DNA from: Pseudomonas sp. RIT409
GTDB taxonomy: Bacteria > Pseudomonadota > Gammaproteobacteria > Pseudomonadales > Pseudomonadaceae
Direction of reading: 5' to 3'
Assembly: GCF_003052515.2 (NCBI RefSeq)
Contig: NZ_QARE02000027.1
Span: 1 to 64,000, forward strand
Length of the DNA stretch: 64,000 bases
Shown here: one piece after another, positions 23,353 through 33,011 of the stretch
Numbering within the stretch: the stretch's first letter is position 1
How the letters are laid out: the number at the start of each line of letters is the position of its first letter
Translations under genes and position numbers: made by a program
Notes under the pieces: generated by a model
What the model saw: only the letters and a program-made list of their open reading frames with translations
The model's database searches: none
Told to the model about the DNA's origin: nothing

Positions 23353-24495
23353 TCAGACCGACACCTGCACCATTCGGTCACCCTGCAATTGCTCGCCGGG
23401 GCGCCGCTTGTTCACCGCCAGTTCACCGATCTTGATCAGCCGGGCGCGGATCACATTGCGGCTCAACCCCAGCAGTTGAGCGGTGTGCACCTGGTTGTAG
23501 TGACTGAAGCGATAGGCGGCGCGCAGTAGAGCGTCTTCGACTTTCTCGTGCAAGGCTCCGGCCTGCTCCTCGAACAGGTTCTGGAACGCCCGGGCGAGCA
23601 GGGCGTCGGTGGAATCGTCCGTCGCAGGCGCCGCGTCGTCCTGACGCTCCAGACGCAGGTTCGACAAGCGCAGGTCGCTGGCCTGGATGACCCCGTTACG
23701 GCAAATCAGCAGGGTGTGATGGATGACGTTTTCCAGCTCACGAATGTTGCCCGGCCATCCGTAGGCGCGAAGTTTCGACTCGGCTTCGTGGCTGATCTGA
23801 ATCGGGCCGCAGCCCAACCGCTGGCTGTAGACGTCAACGAAGTGACGGGTCAAGGGCATGATGTCGCCAGGGCGTTCGCGCAGGGTGCTCAATTCGAGAT
23901 TGACCACGTTCAGGCGGTAGAAAAGGTCCTCGCGAAAATGCCCGGCGTTGATGGCCCGCTCCAGTTGCACGTTGGTTGCCGCCAGCACCCGAACGTTGAT
24001 CGGCGTGCTTTTGCGCGAGCCCAGCCGGACCACTTCGCGCTCCTGCAAGACGCGCAACAGCTTGACCTGAATGACCATGGGCAGATCGCCAATTTCATCG
24101 AGGAACAGCGTGCCGCCGTTGGCCTCTTCGAACCAGCCTGGCTTGGCGGTCAAGGCACCGGTGAAGGCGCCCTTTTCATGGCCGAACAGTTCGGCCTCCA
24201 CCAGCGACTCGGAAAAGGCTCCACAGTTGACCGCCACGAACGGCTGGTGGCGGCGAGCGCTGAGGTTGTGAATGTGGCGCGCCACCAACTCTTTCCCGGT
24301 GCCGGTTTCGCCAATGATCAAGACACTGGCGTCACTGGGTGCGACCTGTTGCACATGGGCAAGCAAGGCTTGTGACTTGGGGTCCTCGAACACCTGCGCA
24401 GTGGCGCGGATCGACGTGGCCAATGCGGGCGAGGGCGGTAGGGTCAATAGCTGCATGGGTATCACTTGTGGTTGAAACGGAACGCTGGCAGTCAT
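23353..24495 (-). CDS. sfnR: Sigma-54-dependent regulator, SfnR type
   Basis: A 380-residue enhancer-binding protein without receiver domain. The AAA+ core (about residues 45-285) has Walker A GETGTGKE, the sigma-54 contact loop GAFTGA and Walker B GGTLFLDEIGD. A Fis-type HTH ends the protein (AQLLGLSRNVIRARL). SfnR proteins activate sigma-54 genes for dimethyl sulfone and sulfonate use when sulfate is scarce. It lies 119 nt downstream of the FMNH2-dependent monooxygenase gene and is probably co-transcribed, as in msuEDC-sfnR operons. The ATG at 24495 follows AGGAG; ATG at 24456 is an alternative. Confidence 0.82.
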   Translation of the reverse strand: MTASVPFQPQVIPMQLLTLPPSPALATSIRATAQVFEDPKSQALLAHVQQVAPSDASVLIIGETGTGKELVARHIHNLSARRHQPFVAVNCGAFSESLVEAELFGHEKGAFTGALTAKPGWFEEANGGTLFLDEIGDLPMVIQVKLLRVLQEREVVRLGSRKSTPINVRVLAATNVQLERAINAGHFREDLFYRLNVVNLELSTLRERPGDIMPLTRHFVDVYSQRLGCGPIQISHEAESKLRAYGWPGNIRELENVIHHTLLICRNGVIQASDLRLSNLRLERQDDAAPATDDSTDALLARAFQNLFEEQAGALHEKVEDALLRAAYRFSHYNQVHTAQLLGLSRNVIRARLIKIGELAVNKRRPGEQLQGDRMVQVSV

Positions 24496-24614
24496 CAAGG
24501 GGGGCTCCTGGTCGCGGTGGGAGAGACCGGCTCTCCGAACTGGACGCGGTCGCACGGTGTGCGGGGCCCCTGCGGGAGTGAGCAGGCTCACTGCCACAGA
24601 GTGTTCATGGCGCG

Positions 24615-25751
24615 CTATTTTTGCGGCGGCAAATCGTTGGCGATCATTTCGCCGAACGGCCCGGTGAGGTTGGTGATGCCGCGACCGGCCAGGCTGCGGT
24701 AGGGCTCAGGCAGCAGAGGGAACACCAGCTCCGCGAAGCGGTAGGCTTCTTCCAGGTGCGGATACCCGGAAAAAATGAAGCTCTCGATGCCCAGGTCGGC
24801 GTATTCCTTGATCCGCGCCGCGACCTCTTCAGGGTTGCCGACCAACGCGGTGCCCGCGCCGCCCCGTACCAAGCCTACGCCGGCCCACAGGTTGGGCGCG
24901 ATTTCCAGATTGTCACGACGGCCATCATGCAGCGCAGCCATCCGGCGCTGGCCTTCGGAGTCGAAGCGAGCGAAAGATTTCTGGGCGGCAGCGATGGTTT
25001 CGTCGCTGATGTGCTCGATCAGGGTGTTGGCGGCTTTCCATGCTTCTTCGCTGGTCTGGCGGACGATCACATGCAGACGGATGCCGAATTTCACGGTGCG
25101 GCCATTGCGGGCGGCGCGCTCACGAATGTCGGCGAGTTTCTCCGCCACCGCTGCCGGGGGTTCGCCCCATGTCAGGTAAACATCGACCTGCTCGGCCGCC
25201 AGTTCGTGAGCCGCCTGCGAAGAGCCGCCGAAATACAGCGGCGGATAGGGCTTCTGAATCGGCGGATACAGCGCCTTGGCATTCTGGACCTTCAGGTGCT
25301 TGCCTTCGAAATCCACCGCTTCGCCTTGCAGCACCCGGCGCCAGATTTTCAGAAATTCGTCGGTGACCTCGTAGCGCTCGCTGTGGTCGAGGAAGCTGCC
25401 GTCGCCCCGGTTTTCGTCGGGGTCGCCGCCGGTCACGACGTTGATCAGCAGGCGACCACCGGAGAGCCGATCCAGGGTCGCGGCCATGCGTGCGGAGACC
25501 GTGGGAGAGATGATGCCGGGACGGATCGCCACCAGATAGCGCAGCCGCTCGGTAAGCGGCACCAGCGCCGAAGCGATGACCCAGGAGTCTTCGCAGGAGC
25601 GACCGGTCGGGATCAATACGCCGTGGTACCCCAGATCATCGGCCGCCTGCGCCACTTGCTTCAGATAGTTGAGCGTAACCGGGCGCGCGCCCTGGGTGGT
25701 GCCCAGGTAATGGCCATCGCCGTGAGTCGGGAGAAACCAGAAAACATCCAT
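24615..25751 (-). CDS. FMNH2-dependent alkanesulfonate/methanesulfonate monooxygenase
   Basis: A 378-residue luciferase-fold monooxygenase of the SsuD/MsuD group. Family marks are VFWFLPTHGDGHYLG, TGRSCEDSWVIASAL, FLVAIRPG-type residues (YLVAIRPGIISPT), NVVTGGDPDENRGDG and FSGYPHLEEAYRFAELV. It cleaves alkanesulfonates to an aldehyde and sulfite using FMNH2 and oxygen, supplying sulfur. The FMN reductase partner (SsuE/MsuE) is not in the neighbourhood. Pairing with sfnR favours MsuD over SsuD. The ATG at 25751 has GAAGGA seven nt upstream; the upstream gap is AT-rich, as at CysB-controlled promoters. Confidence 0.88.
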   Translation of the reverse strand: MDVFWFLPTHGDGHYLGTTQGARPVTLNYLKQVAQAADDLGYHGVLIPTGRSCEDSWVIASALVPLTERLRYLVAIRPGIISPTVSARMAATLDRLSGGRLLINVVTGGDPDENRGDGSFLDHSERYEVTDEFLKIWRRVLQGEAVDFEGKHLKVQNAKALYPPIQKPYPPLYFGGSSQAAHELAAEQVDVYLTWGEPPAAVAEKLADIRERAARNGRTVKFGIRLHVIVRQTSEEAWKAANTLIEHISDETIAAAQKSFARFDSEGQRRMAALHDGRRDNLEIAPNLWAGVGLVRGGAGTALVGNPEEVAARIKEYADLGIESFIFSGYPHLEEAYRFAELVFPLLPEPYRSLAGRGITNLTGPFGEMIANDLPPQK

Positions 25752-25953
25752 GACAAGTCCTTCGAGCTGAATCAGTGGCTTTTGGAAGAAGTGGACTATT
25801 TATAGAGGTTGTGAGTTATTCCGTAAAAGAACTGAATTCCATATTTTTATAGCATTCGGAGATATGCCGGTACGTTTTGAAATGGGTGTCTGGCTCGGAA
25901 TGGTATTCTCCGTCGCACGCACCCCACCCATGACGCACGTTGAAAGAAGCCGC

Positions 25954-26868
25954 ATGACCTCAAAAAAAGAAGTGGCACCCCTGCCCGAAGACCTGCGGGT
26001 ATTCCTGACCGTCATCCGCAAAGCCGGCTTTGCAGCGGCGGCCGATGAGCTGGGCTTGTCTCCAGCCTATGTCAGCAAACGTATTCAGATCCTCGAAGCG
26101 ACCCTGGCGACGCGGTTGTTGCATCGCACCAGCCGCAAGGTGGCACTGACCGAAGATGGCGAAAGGGTTCAGCGTTGGGCGATACGCATCCTCGAGGATT
26201 TCCAGCGCCTGCATGACGAACTTTCCGATGCCCATGCCGCTCCCCGTGGTCGGTTGCACTTGTGCACTTCATTTGGTTTCGGCCGTCATCACGTTGCCCC
26301 GGCCATTTCGAAACTGGCGCAGGCCTACCCGGAGCTTGAAGTGCGCCTGGACGTGTTCGACCGAGTGGTCAATATCGTCGATGAGGGCTTCGACCTGGAG
26401 ATCCGCGTCGGCGATGACATTCCCGGCCAACACATCGGCCGCCAGCTGGTGAGCAACCGCCGGGTGCTGTGCGCGGCGCCGGAGTACCTCGCACGGCGCG
26501 GCACGCCACAGCGCTTGAGCGACCTGGAGCACCATGACTGCCTGGTGATCAAGGAGCGGGACAATGCTTTCGGCATCTGGCAAGTGGAACGGGAGGGTGT
26601 GGCTGAGAGTGTCCGGGTGTGCGGCCCGCTGTCTTCGAACAGTGGCGAGATCGTTCTGCAATGGGCCCTCGATGGGAGAGGGGTGCTGCAACGGTCGCTG
26701 TGGGACGTCAAACCGTTTCTGGAGCAAGGCCGGTTGGTGCAGGTGCTGCCCGAGTACACCGAAAGCGCCAATGTCTGGGCCGTCTACCCGACGCGGCTGG
26801 CCAGTTCAGGCAAGCTGCGGGCATGCGTTGAGTTTCTCCAGGCCCACTTTCAAGGGTTGTCCTTGTAG
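25954..26868 (+). CDS. LysR family transcriptional regulator (DmlR-like)
   Basis: A 304-residue LysR-type regulator. The winged HTH is at residues 10-70 (FAAAADELGLSPAYVSKRI, LLHRTSRKVALTEDG), followed by a substrate-binding domain with LEIRVGDDIPGQHIGRQLV. The sequence resembles the DmlR/D-malate activator group. It is divergent from the sulfonate monooxygenase and convergent with the MFS carboxylate transporter, so its target could be either or neither. The ATG at 25954 is preceded by GAAAGAAG; earlier in-frame starts have no ribosome binding site. Confidence 0.85.
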   Translation: MTSKKEVAPLPEDLRVFLTVIRKAGFAAAADELGLSPAYVSKRIQILEATLATRLLHRTSRKVALTEDGERVQRWAIRILEDFQRLHDELSDAHAAPRGRLHLCTSFGFGRHHVAPAISKLAQAYPELEVRLDVFDRVVNIVDEGFDLEIRVGDDIPGQHIGRQLVSNRRVLCAAPEYLARRGTPQRLSDLEHHDCLVIKERDNAFGIWQVEREGVAESVRVCGPLSSNSGEIVLQWALDGRGVLQRSLWDVKPFLEQGRLVQVLPEYTESANVWAVYPTRLASSGKLRACVEFLQAHFQGLSL

Positions 26869-26887
26869 CGCGACGCGCAGGCGGCGC

Positions 26888-26915
26888 AAAAGAAAACGCC
26901 CCGTTTCCGGGGCGT
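26888..26915 (-). terminator. Terminator of the MFS transporter gene
   Basis: On the minus strand ACGCCCC-GGAAAC-GGGGCGT is followed by TTTTCTTTT. It lies between two convergent genes and may serve both. Confidence 0.85.
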
Positions 26916-26940
26916 CGTGGCCAGTGTCGTGGGCAGGCGA

Positions 26941-28230
26941 TCAGGCTGTCGCCGCGCCCCGCACCTGATTCTGCCCTTTGCGGAACAGCACCAGCGTGGC
27001 AATCAGGCCCAACACGGCAGCGCCGCTCAGCCAGATGCCAGGGGCCGCCTTGTTGTTCAGCTCGTGGATCAGGTAGGTGCACGCCGCGGGCGTGAAGCCG
27101 CCGAAGGTTGCGGTCGCCAGGCTGTAGGCCAGCGAGAAACCCGTGGTGCGCACTTCCGCTGGCATGATTTCGGTCAGGGACACCACCATGGCACCGTTGT
27201 AGGAGCCGTACAGGAAGGACAGCCACAACTCGACCATCAACAGGTTGCCGAAGCTGGGGTTGGCGGTCAGCCAGGACAGGGCCGGGTAGGCGGTGACAAT
27301 GGCGAGGATGGTGGCAGCGAGCAGCAGCGGCTTGCGGCCGATCTTGTCGGATACGGCGCCCATCACCGGCAGCCAGATGAAGTTGGAAATCCCCACGCAG
27401 ACGGTCACCAACAGGCTGTCCAGGTCAGACAGGTGCAGTTCGGTCTTGCCGAAGGTCGGGGTATAGGCCGTGATCAGGTAGAAGGACACGGTGGTCATGA
27501 CCACCAGGGCCATCCCCGCCACGACCAGGCCGAAGTTGGCGCCGATGGATTTCACCACTTCGCTCAAGGTCGGGCGGTGGTGGCGTGCGCGGGCTTCGAA
27601 CTCAGGCGTTTCTTCCAGCGAGCGACGGATGATGAAGATCGCCGGAACGATCATGCAGCCCACCAGGAAGGGTACACGCCAGCCCCACTGGGTCATGTCT
27701 TCGGGGGTGAGCCAGTGGTTCAAGGCAACCCCCAGCAACCCGGCGAACACCACGGCGGCCTGTTGGCTGGCGGACTGCCAGCTAACGAAGAAGCCTTTGC
27801 GGCCCGGGGTCGAAATCTCGGCGAGGTACACCGACACACCACCCAGCTCCACGCCGGCGGAAAAACCCTGGAGCAGGCGGCCGATCAGCACCAAGAGCGG
27901 CGCCGCCACACCCAATGTGGCGTAGCCCGGCACGAAGGCAATCAACAGGGTGCCCATGGCCATCAATGCCAGGGTGATGATCAGGCCCTTCTTGCGGCCG
28001 TGATGGTCGATGTAGGCGCCGAGAAAGATGGCCCCCAGGGGGCGCATCAGGAAGCCTGCGCCGAAGGTCGCCAATGACAGCATCAAGGATGCGAATTCAC
28101 TGTCGGCTGGGAAAAATGCTTTGGCAATGGCAGTGGCGTAAAAGCCGTAGACCATAAAGTCGAACATTTCAAGGAAGTTGCCGCTGACAACGCGAAATAT
28201 CGCCTTGCCTTTGCCTGTATTCGAGGCCAT
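26941..28230 (-). CDS. MFS transporter, citrate/tricarballylate:H+ symporter type
   Basis: A 429-residue permease with 12 predicted membrane helices. GNFLEMFDFMVYGFYATAIA and DHHGRKKGLIIT identify the metabolite:H+ symporter (MHS) family, close to citrate and tricarballylate carriers (CitA/TcuC); SDKIGRKPLLL is the second A-type loop. It should import a di- or tricarboxylate with protons. The tcuAB enzyme genes that would prove tricarballylate are absent. It is monocistronic with a 293-bp upstream region in which I see no gene. Confidence 0.85.
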   Translation of the reverse strand: MASNTGKGKAIFRVVSGNFLEMFDFMVYGFYATAIAKAFFPADSEFASLMLSLATFGAGFLMRPLGAIFLGAYIDHHGRKKGLIITLALMAMGTLLIAFVPGYATLGVAAPLLVLIGRLLQGFSAGVELGGVSVYLAEISTPGRKGFFVSWQSASQQAAVVFAGLLGVALNHWLTPEDMTQWGWRVPFLVGCMIVPAIFIIRRSLEETPEFEARARHHRPTLSEVVKSIGANFGLVVAGMALVVMTTVSFYLITAYTPTFGKTELHLSDLDSLLVTVCVGISNFIWLPVMGAVSDKIGRKPLLLAATILAIVTAYPALSWLTANPSFGNLLMVELWLSFLYGSYNGAMVVSLTEIMPAEVRTTGFSLAYSLATATFGGFTPAACTYLIHELNNKAAPGIWLSGAAVLGLIATLVLFRKGQNQVRGAATA

Positions 28231-28523
28231 TTGAAATTACTCACTTTGCTGTCTAGCTGGGGGGATCCGTTGTATTTATGCGTCCTCTCCTGCGCCGTCC
28301 GAGCTTGGCCTCTCACGGCGCAGATTTGTAACGATATGTGTAAAACTGGCGGATGGCAATCAGAAGACATTCGTCATACACCTCGGTTCGCCCCATGCCT
28401 TACCGCTGATCGCACTACATAGTTATGTCACACCCAGTGGGCTTATCCCGTTAACTCGCCTGACCTTTAGAGCTGGACGCCCTGTACGTCCAGTGTTCAG
28501 TGATTTGCGCGAGACCTTTCACC

Positions 28524-31500
28524 ATGCCAACCCGCCTTGACCTCATCGATACCTTTTCCCGACGCCCTCGATTGTCTTCCGTGGCCACGACCGCGTTAAA
28601 AACCGAACTCGACGTCCGCTTCCCCGCATCGCACCTCGACCCTGACAGCACAAGGGTCGTGGGCCCACCTCCGGACACGGGTGAGACGCTGGTTTCAGCC
28701 CTCCATTGGCGTTTCGCGACCGGCAAGACGCTACGCTGGCGAAGCGGGGTGCAGACGCTGGTGACAGAGGGTTCTAACAGACGGGCGCCCATCGACAACG
28801 TCGATGTCGAGCAACTGGCCGAACTGATCGACAGCGTCGCGCTGGAGCTTCCTCGCACGTTCGCGCAGGCAGTGATCGCCTTTTGGGACCGGGCCGAGCC
28901 CGGATCGCAGAGCCCGGCCCTGCAGTTGGCGGAGCGGCTCGAACAGCAGGCCCGTGTCGAAAGCGGCTCGATCGAGGGCGTTCAGGGCATGGATGACCCG
29001 CGTCGCGCGTTCAACGTGCTTGACGCCCAAGTGCGGGCCATTCTGCAGGTCTGCGCACAGGGGCTCGCCGATTTCGATGACATCGAGCGCTACCTGGCCA
29101 ATGTCACTGATATCAGCCCTCTGCTTACCGACTTCCACCGCAAGCGGCTGGCGCCTCATGTTTCGCGTCTGGACCAGCTCCCGACCTGGCTGAGCAGTGC
29201 TTCTGCGCGTGACCGGCTGGACTTCAGCGAGCGGCTGACGGCCTTGGCCGTGACCACCGCGCGAGCAGGGGGGCGGTCATGGGATGACGATCTGCCGCCG
29301 ATTCAGGATTACGCGCGCAAGGCCATGCAGGATGAGCTGAGAAAGGATCATCCCGAAGCCAGCCATCTGACCCTCGATGACGTCACCGTGCACATCGCGA
29401 AGGTGGTCGCCGCTGCAGTGCCCTCCGCCGGGCAAATCATTGCGACGGGCAGCATCGAACCGGTACGTATGAGCGTTGCCGCTTTTGCACTCGGCAATTT
29501 GGCCAGCTTGCCCCCCGGCACCCTCACCTTGACGCTCGCCGACGGTGGACCGCTGCCCGCATGGCTGACCCCCGATTATCTGAAAGATCTGGTTTCGAGA
29601 GTGAACATCGGCGAGGTCTACCCCGCGCGAGTGCGTCACTACCTGATCAGCGACAGGGTGCAGGCCGCTAGGCGAAAGCGACTGTTCGCCGAGCAGCTGA
29701 AGGTGCAGTTACCGCTCAAGGCGCTGGAACAGAAACTTCGTCAACAGGGCCAACTCACCGAAAGCGGGTATCGGACGGTCTGTTCGTTGCTGGACGAGGT
29801 GCCCAACCGCGATGTGGTCTTACGCCCGCTGGGCTTTCTGAGTACGCCCGATGCCCGCCCTGATGAAGTCTGCAACATGTTCGTCATCGGCTCATCCCGC
29901 ACCGATACGGGCCCCTTCATTCTTTACCGTCCGTTCGCCCGGTTGCCGCTGTCGGAATACGCGACCTGGACGGCGCTGCGAGACGCCGTCGTTTCGCAGC
30001 AGGACCTGCAAGACGAGGTACTGGCGTGGATGACGGAGCACGGGCGCGGACGCTACGCCAATGGCGGCTTCGAGGCACCGCACATCGTCCGCTTCGGCCT
30101 GGGATCGGACTTCGCGCCCCTGCAAACGCCTGCGCCGGCGCAGTTGAGCGCCGTGGCAATCACCGGTGACGTGATGCAGGTGTTATTCGACACCAATGCC
30201 AACGCCCTGGTGACACTGGCTGACCGGCAATCGGTATCAAACGCGGAAAGTCGCTGGTCGATGATCCAGCGCGGCGGTTGGCTGACGCTGGAGTTGGTCC
30301 TGCCGTTTCTCAACGGCGGCGTGGCCATGGCCGTCTGGCTGGTGCAATTGATGAGCGCCGCGGACCGTGTGCTGGCTTTCGATCGTCGCAAGGCCGATTC
30401 CGGGCGCATCGACGCCTGGAATGCGCTGTTGCTAACGCTGGCGACGGTGTTGCTGCATGGGCGAGGTCGCCCAAGCGAGATGTCGGCGGTCCAGGCGACC
30501 GAATCGGTGGGTGAGGCCCCGACGGCCGATGCCGTCGGGGCTGAAGCCTTGGGCGCCCAGGAGGCACTGGATTTTTCCTGGTCCGCGCTAGGTCGGCGGC
30601 TGACGGCCGATCAGGCTGAGGCGCTGCAGCGTCTGAAGCTTGTGCCGGAGCCGGAACTGGGTCTGCCGTCCACCGAGCCGGGCAGGGAAGGACTGTATCG
30701 GCATGGGCAGCAGTGGCAGGTGAAGCTCGACAGCGGCGTATACCGCGTGGCGTTCGTCAACGGTGAAGTCCGAGTGGTCGCGCCTCAGGGTGAAGACTTG
30801 ACCGGCCCGTTGTTGCGTCGGGATGGTCAGCACTGGGTCATCGATCTCTCCCTGAAGCTGCGCGGGGGAGGGCCCAAGCGTAATGCGCGCCTGATGGCCC
30901 AGGAAAATGCCGCCACACTCCGGGACGTCACCGAGCGGGATGCGCTGCTGGTTCAGCGCAAGCTCGCGTTATACGACAAATTCGTCGGTTGGGCCGAAAC
31001 CTGTCGCCGAACCGATCGGCAACTGCCGCCCGCACTGTATGACCTGATCGAAACCGACCTTAACGCGCTCATCGCCGTCTTCGAAGAGCGTGATCAGTTG
31101 CAGCGAACCCTACGTGTTGCCGACCGCCTGGGGGACAAGACCATGGCGGCCGATCTCCAAGGCGTGGTGCGACGCATCGCGTTTCTGGAAAGTGTGTTGG
31201 CGCAGAAAACCTCCAAACTGGCGCGCGGCCTGCTGGAGGATTTGCGCGCCGGGTCCGACGGCATGGTCGCCGCGAACAATGTCGATGCCTACCTGAAGCT
31301 GTTCGAAGACATGGCCGCGTTGCAAGACCGCGGCGTGCACTGGTCGGAGGTCAGAGACCGTCTTTGGCAGCGGTTGAGGCAAATCCCGAAGGTGGGCGAG
31401 GCGTACTGGCGCGATGAAGTGCTGGAGCTGCAGCAGAATGGCTTGATGAGCCCTCTGGAATGGCGGATCGACCGCATGTGGTCGTTGCTGGAGCTGAGCT

Positions 31501-32720
31501 TTACCCCGGAAGACATTCTGTCCGGTCTAGGCGACCAGAGGCTCAAGGCTCTGCGTACCGACGAAGCCTTGCATGAAGCCGTCAGTTCTCAGGCCGAGCT
31601 GGAGAGGCCTAATGACTACACCCCTGCCGCACAGATCGACGTCCTCGAAAGCTCCCTCCGCGAGTACGAGCGTTGCGCGTTGATCATGAACCATGCGAAG
31701 GACAACGCGTTCGAGACGCTGGATACGGTGCACTACCAGCGGTTTTTCGACGCGTTCAACGAGGTGGTCGCCCGCGCTGAGCACCGCCTGTCCAGCCTGG
31801 TCAGAGACAGTGCGGAGCCGCCGGAAAAGCCCGTCGTGTATGTGCCGGCCATCAAGCAGCCTCGTAAGCGGGTGATCAAGACCCGAGGGCATCGTACGTT
31901 GGTGGGTCGGGTGAGAGAAGGCGAGTCGGAGCTGCCCGGTGCAGTGGTGGACATCATCAAGGGCACCGACGAAACGGTCGTCAGCACCTATCACCTGCAT
32001 GACAACGGGGAGTGGGTCGAAGCACAACAGGCGCAGCCTTCCGATCGCCCGGTAGCAGCAGTGCCCGACGTCGCGCTAAGTGAGCTGCACGACCAGGCCC
32101 GCGTGGCCCTCGGGCGAGTCGAGGCGAATATCGCCAGCGCACGGCGTCTGGCAAGACGCCCTTATGAGCCGGCCGACATTCAGGACATGCTCGCCACCCA
32201 TGCCGACAGCCTGAGCACCTTGGCTGACCGACTCGTGGCGAAGCGGGAGGCAAACACCGCCCACACACCGGCCGATGCCTTTCGACAGACTGTGGAAGCG
32301 TTACGTTCGAGTGCCGCGCGGTTACGGGACGAGGGGCGGGCGCTGCGCATCGCCATGATCAAGGCGCAACCGCCGACGGCGGCGCGGTTGAGCTACCTGG
32401 CCCACGAAAACGAGATCGATATCGCTCGGTACGACGGACGAAAGAATATGTCGGGCAGCAAGCGCAATGATTTTCTTCAGGAGTACGTGATACGCGACAA
32501 GCAGCAACGCGAGTTGTGGTGGGCACACTTTCACTACGCAAGCGAGGATGCCGCTGCCGCTGCGTTCCTGACCGCGCATTTGAAACTGCCGGCGCAGCGT
32601 TTCGTCGGGTACAAGGCGCAGGTGAGGGCCGCGAAGACCGACAGCGAGGTGGTGAGCATTTACCGCAGCCGCATAGGCATGGACGTTGCCCAGCGCCTGT
32701 TTCTGCCGCTGGCACGATGA
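28524..32720 (+). CDS. DUF6543 (dermonecrotic toxin domain) giant protein
   Basis: A 1398-residue protein of a family common in fluorescent pseudomonads. The N-terminal two-fifths carries the DUF6543 pattern: YLISDRVQAARRKRLFAEQL, EVCNMFVIGSS, GPFILYRPFARLPLSEYATW, EVLAWMTEHGRGRYANGGFE. A hydrophobic stretch near residues 585-612 (LTLELVLPFLNGGVAMAVWL) could insert in a membrane. The rest is helical, with a small beta region VVYVPAIKQPRKRVIKTRGH and a last domain ending in LFLPLAR. The Pfam name links the N-terminal domain to dermonecrotic toxins, but function, export route and target are unknown. There is no signal peptide and no partner gene. The ATG at 28524 is an assumption; GTG at 28500 is possible. 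Confidence 0.82.
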   Translation: MPTRLDLIDTFSRRPRLSSVATTALKTELDVRFPASHLDPDSTRVVGPPPDTGETLVSALHWRFATGKTLRWRSGVQTLVTEGSNRRAPIDNVDVEQLAELIDSVALELPRTFAQAVIAFWDRAEPGSQSPALQLAERLEQQARVESGSIEGVQGMDDPRRAFNVLDAQVRAILQVCAQGLADFDDIERYLANVTDISPLLTDFHRKRLAPHVSRLDQLPTWLSSASARDRLDFSERLTALAVTTARAGGRSWDDDLPPIQDYARKAMQDELRKDHPEASHLTLDDVTVHIAKVVAAAVPSAGQIIATGSIEPVRMSVAAFALGNLASLPPGTLTLTLADGGPLPAWLTPDYLKDLVSRVNIGEVYPARVRHYLISDRVQAARRKRLFAEQLKVQLPLKALEQKLRQQGQLTESGYRTVCSLLDEVPNRDVVLRPLGFLSTPDARPDEVCNMFVIGSSRTDTGPFILYRPFARLPLSEYATWTALRDAVVSQQDLQDEVLAWMTEHGRGRYANGGFEAPHIVRFGLGSDFAPLQTPAPAQLSAVAITGDVMQVLFDTNANALVTLADRQSVSNAESRWSMIQRGGWLTLELVLPFLNGGVAMAVWLVQLMSAADRVLAFDRRKADSGRIDAWNALLLTLATVLLHGRGRPSEMSAVQATESVGEAPTADAVGAEALGAQEALDFSWSALGRRLTADQAEALQRLKLVPEPELGLPSTEPGREGLYRHGQQWQVKLDSGVYRVAFVNGEVRVVAPQGEDLTGPLLRRDGQHWVIDLSLKLRGGGPKRNARLMAQENAATLRDVTERDALLVQRKLALYDKFVGWAETCRRTDRQLPPALYDLIETDLNALIAVFEERDQLQRTLRVADRLGDKTMAADLQGVVRRIAFLESVLAQKTSKLARGLLEDLRAGSDGMVAANNVDAYLKLFEDMAALQDRGVHWSEVRDRLWQRLRQIPKVGEAYWRDEVLELQQNGLMSPLEWRIDRMWSLLELSFTPEDILSGLGDQRLKALRTDEALHEAVSSQAELERPNDYTPAAQIDVLESSLREYERCALIMNHAKDNAFETLDTVHYQRFFDAFNEVVARAEHRLSSLVRDSAEPPEKPVVYVPAIKQPRKRVIKTRGHRTLVGRVREGESELPGAVVDIIKGTDETVVSTYHLHDNGEWVEAQQAQPSDRPVAAVPDVALSELHDQARVALGRVEANIASARRLARRPYEPADIQDMLATHADSLSTLADRLVAKREANTAHTPADAFRQTVEALRSSAARLRDEGRALRIAMIKAQPPTAARLSYLAHENEIDIARYDGRKNMSGSKRNDFLQEYVIRDKQQRELWWAHFHYASEDAAAAAFLTAHLKLPAQRFVGYKAQVRAAKTDSEVVSIYRSRIGMDVAQRLFLPLAR

Positions 32721-33011
32721 TGGAAACCCATCAAGACCTCGACCGGACGCCTGCAAACGCACAAAATTGCAGCTTTTATTGGGATTCCGGGTGCCAGGGG
32801 CATTATCATCCGCAGCAATCCGGCACCCGACCGGCTATCCGAGCGTCATGGGCCACCGCCTCATTCGTCCGTGACACGACCAAGGGTTAATGTTCGCCGC
32901 TGCGCAGGGCGATTAGACTGCGCCGCGAGTTTCGTTCTTCACGCCGTTCGTGGCGGTGTGAGTTAGCCGGAGACGCCAGCGTGGCGTCTCGGCCTGTTCT
33001 GAGGAGTACGC

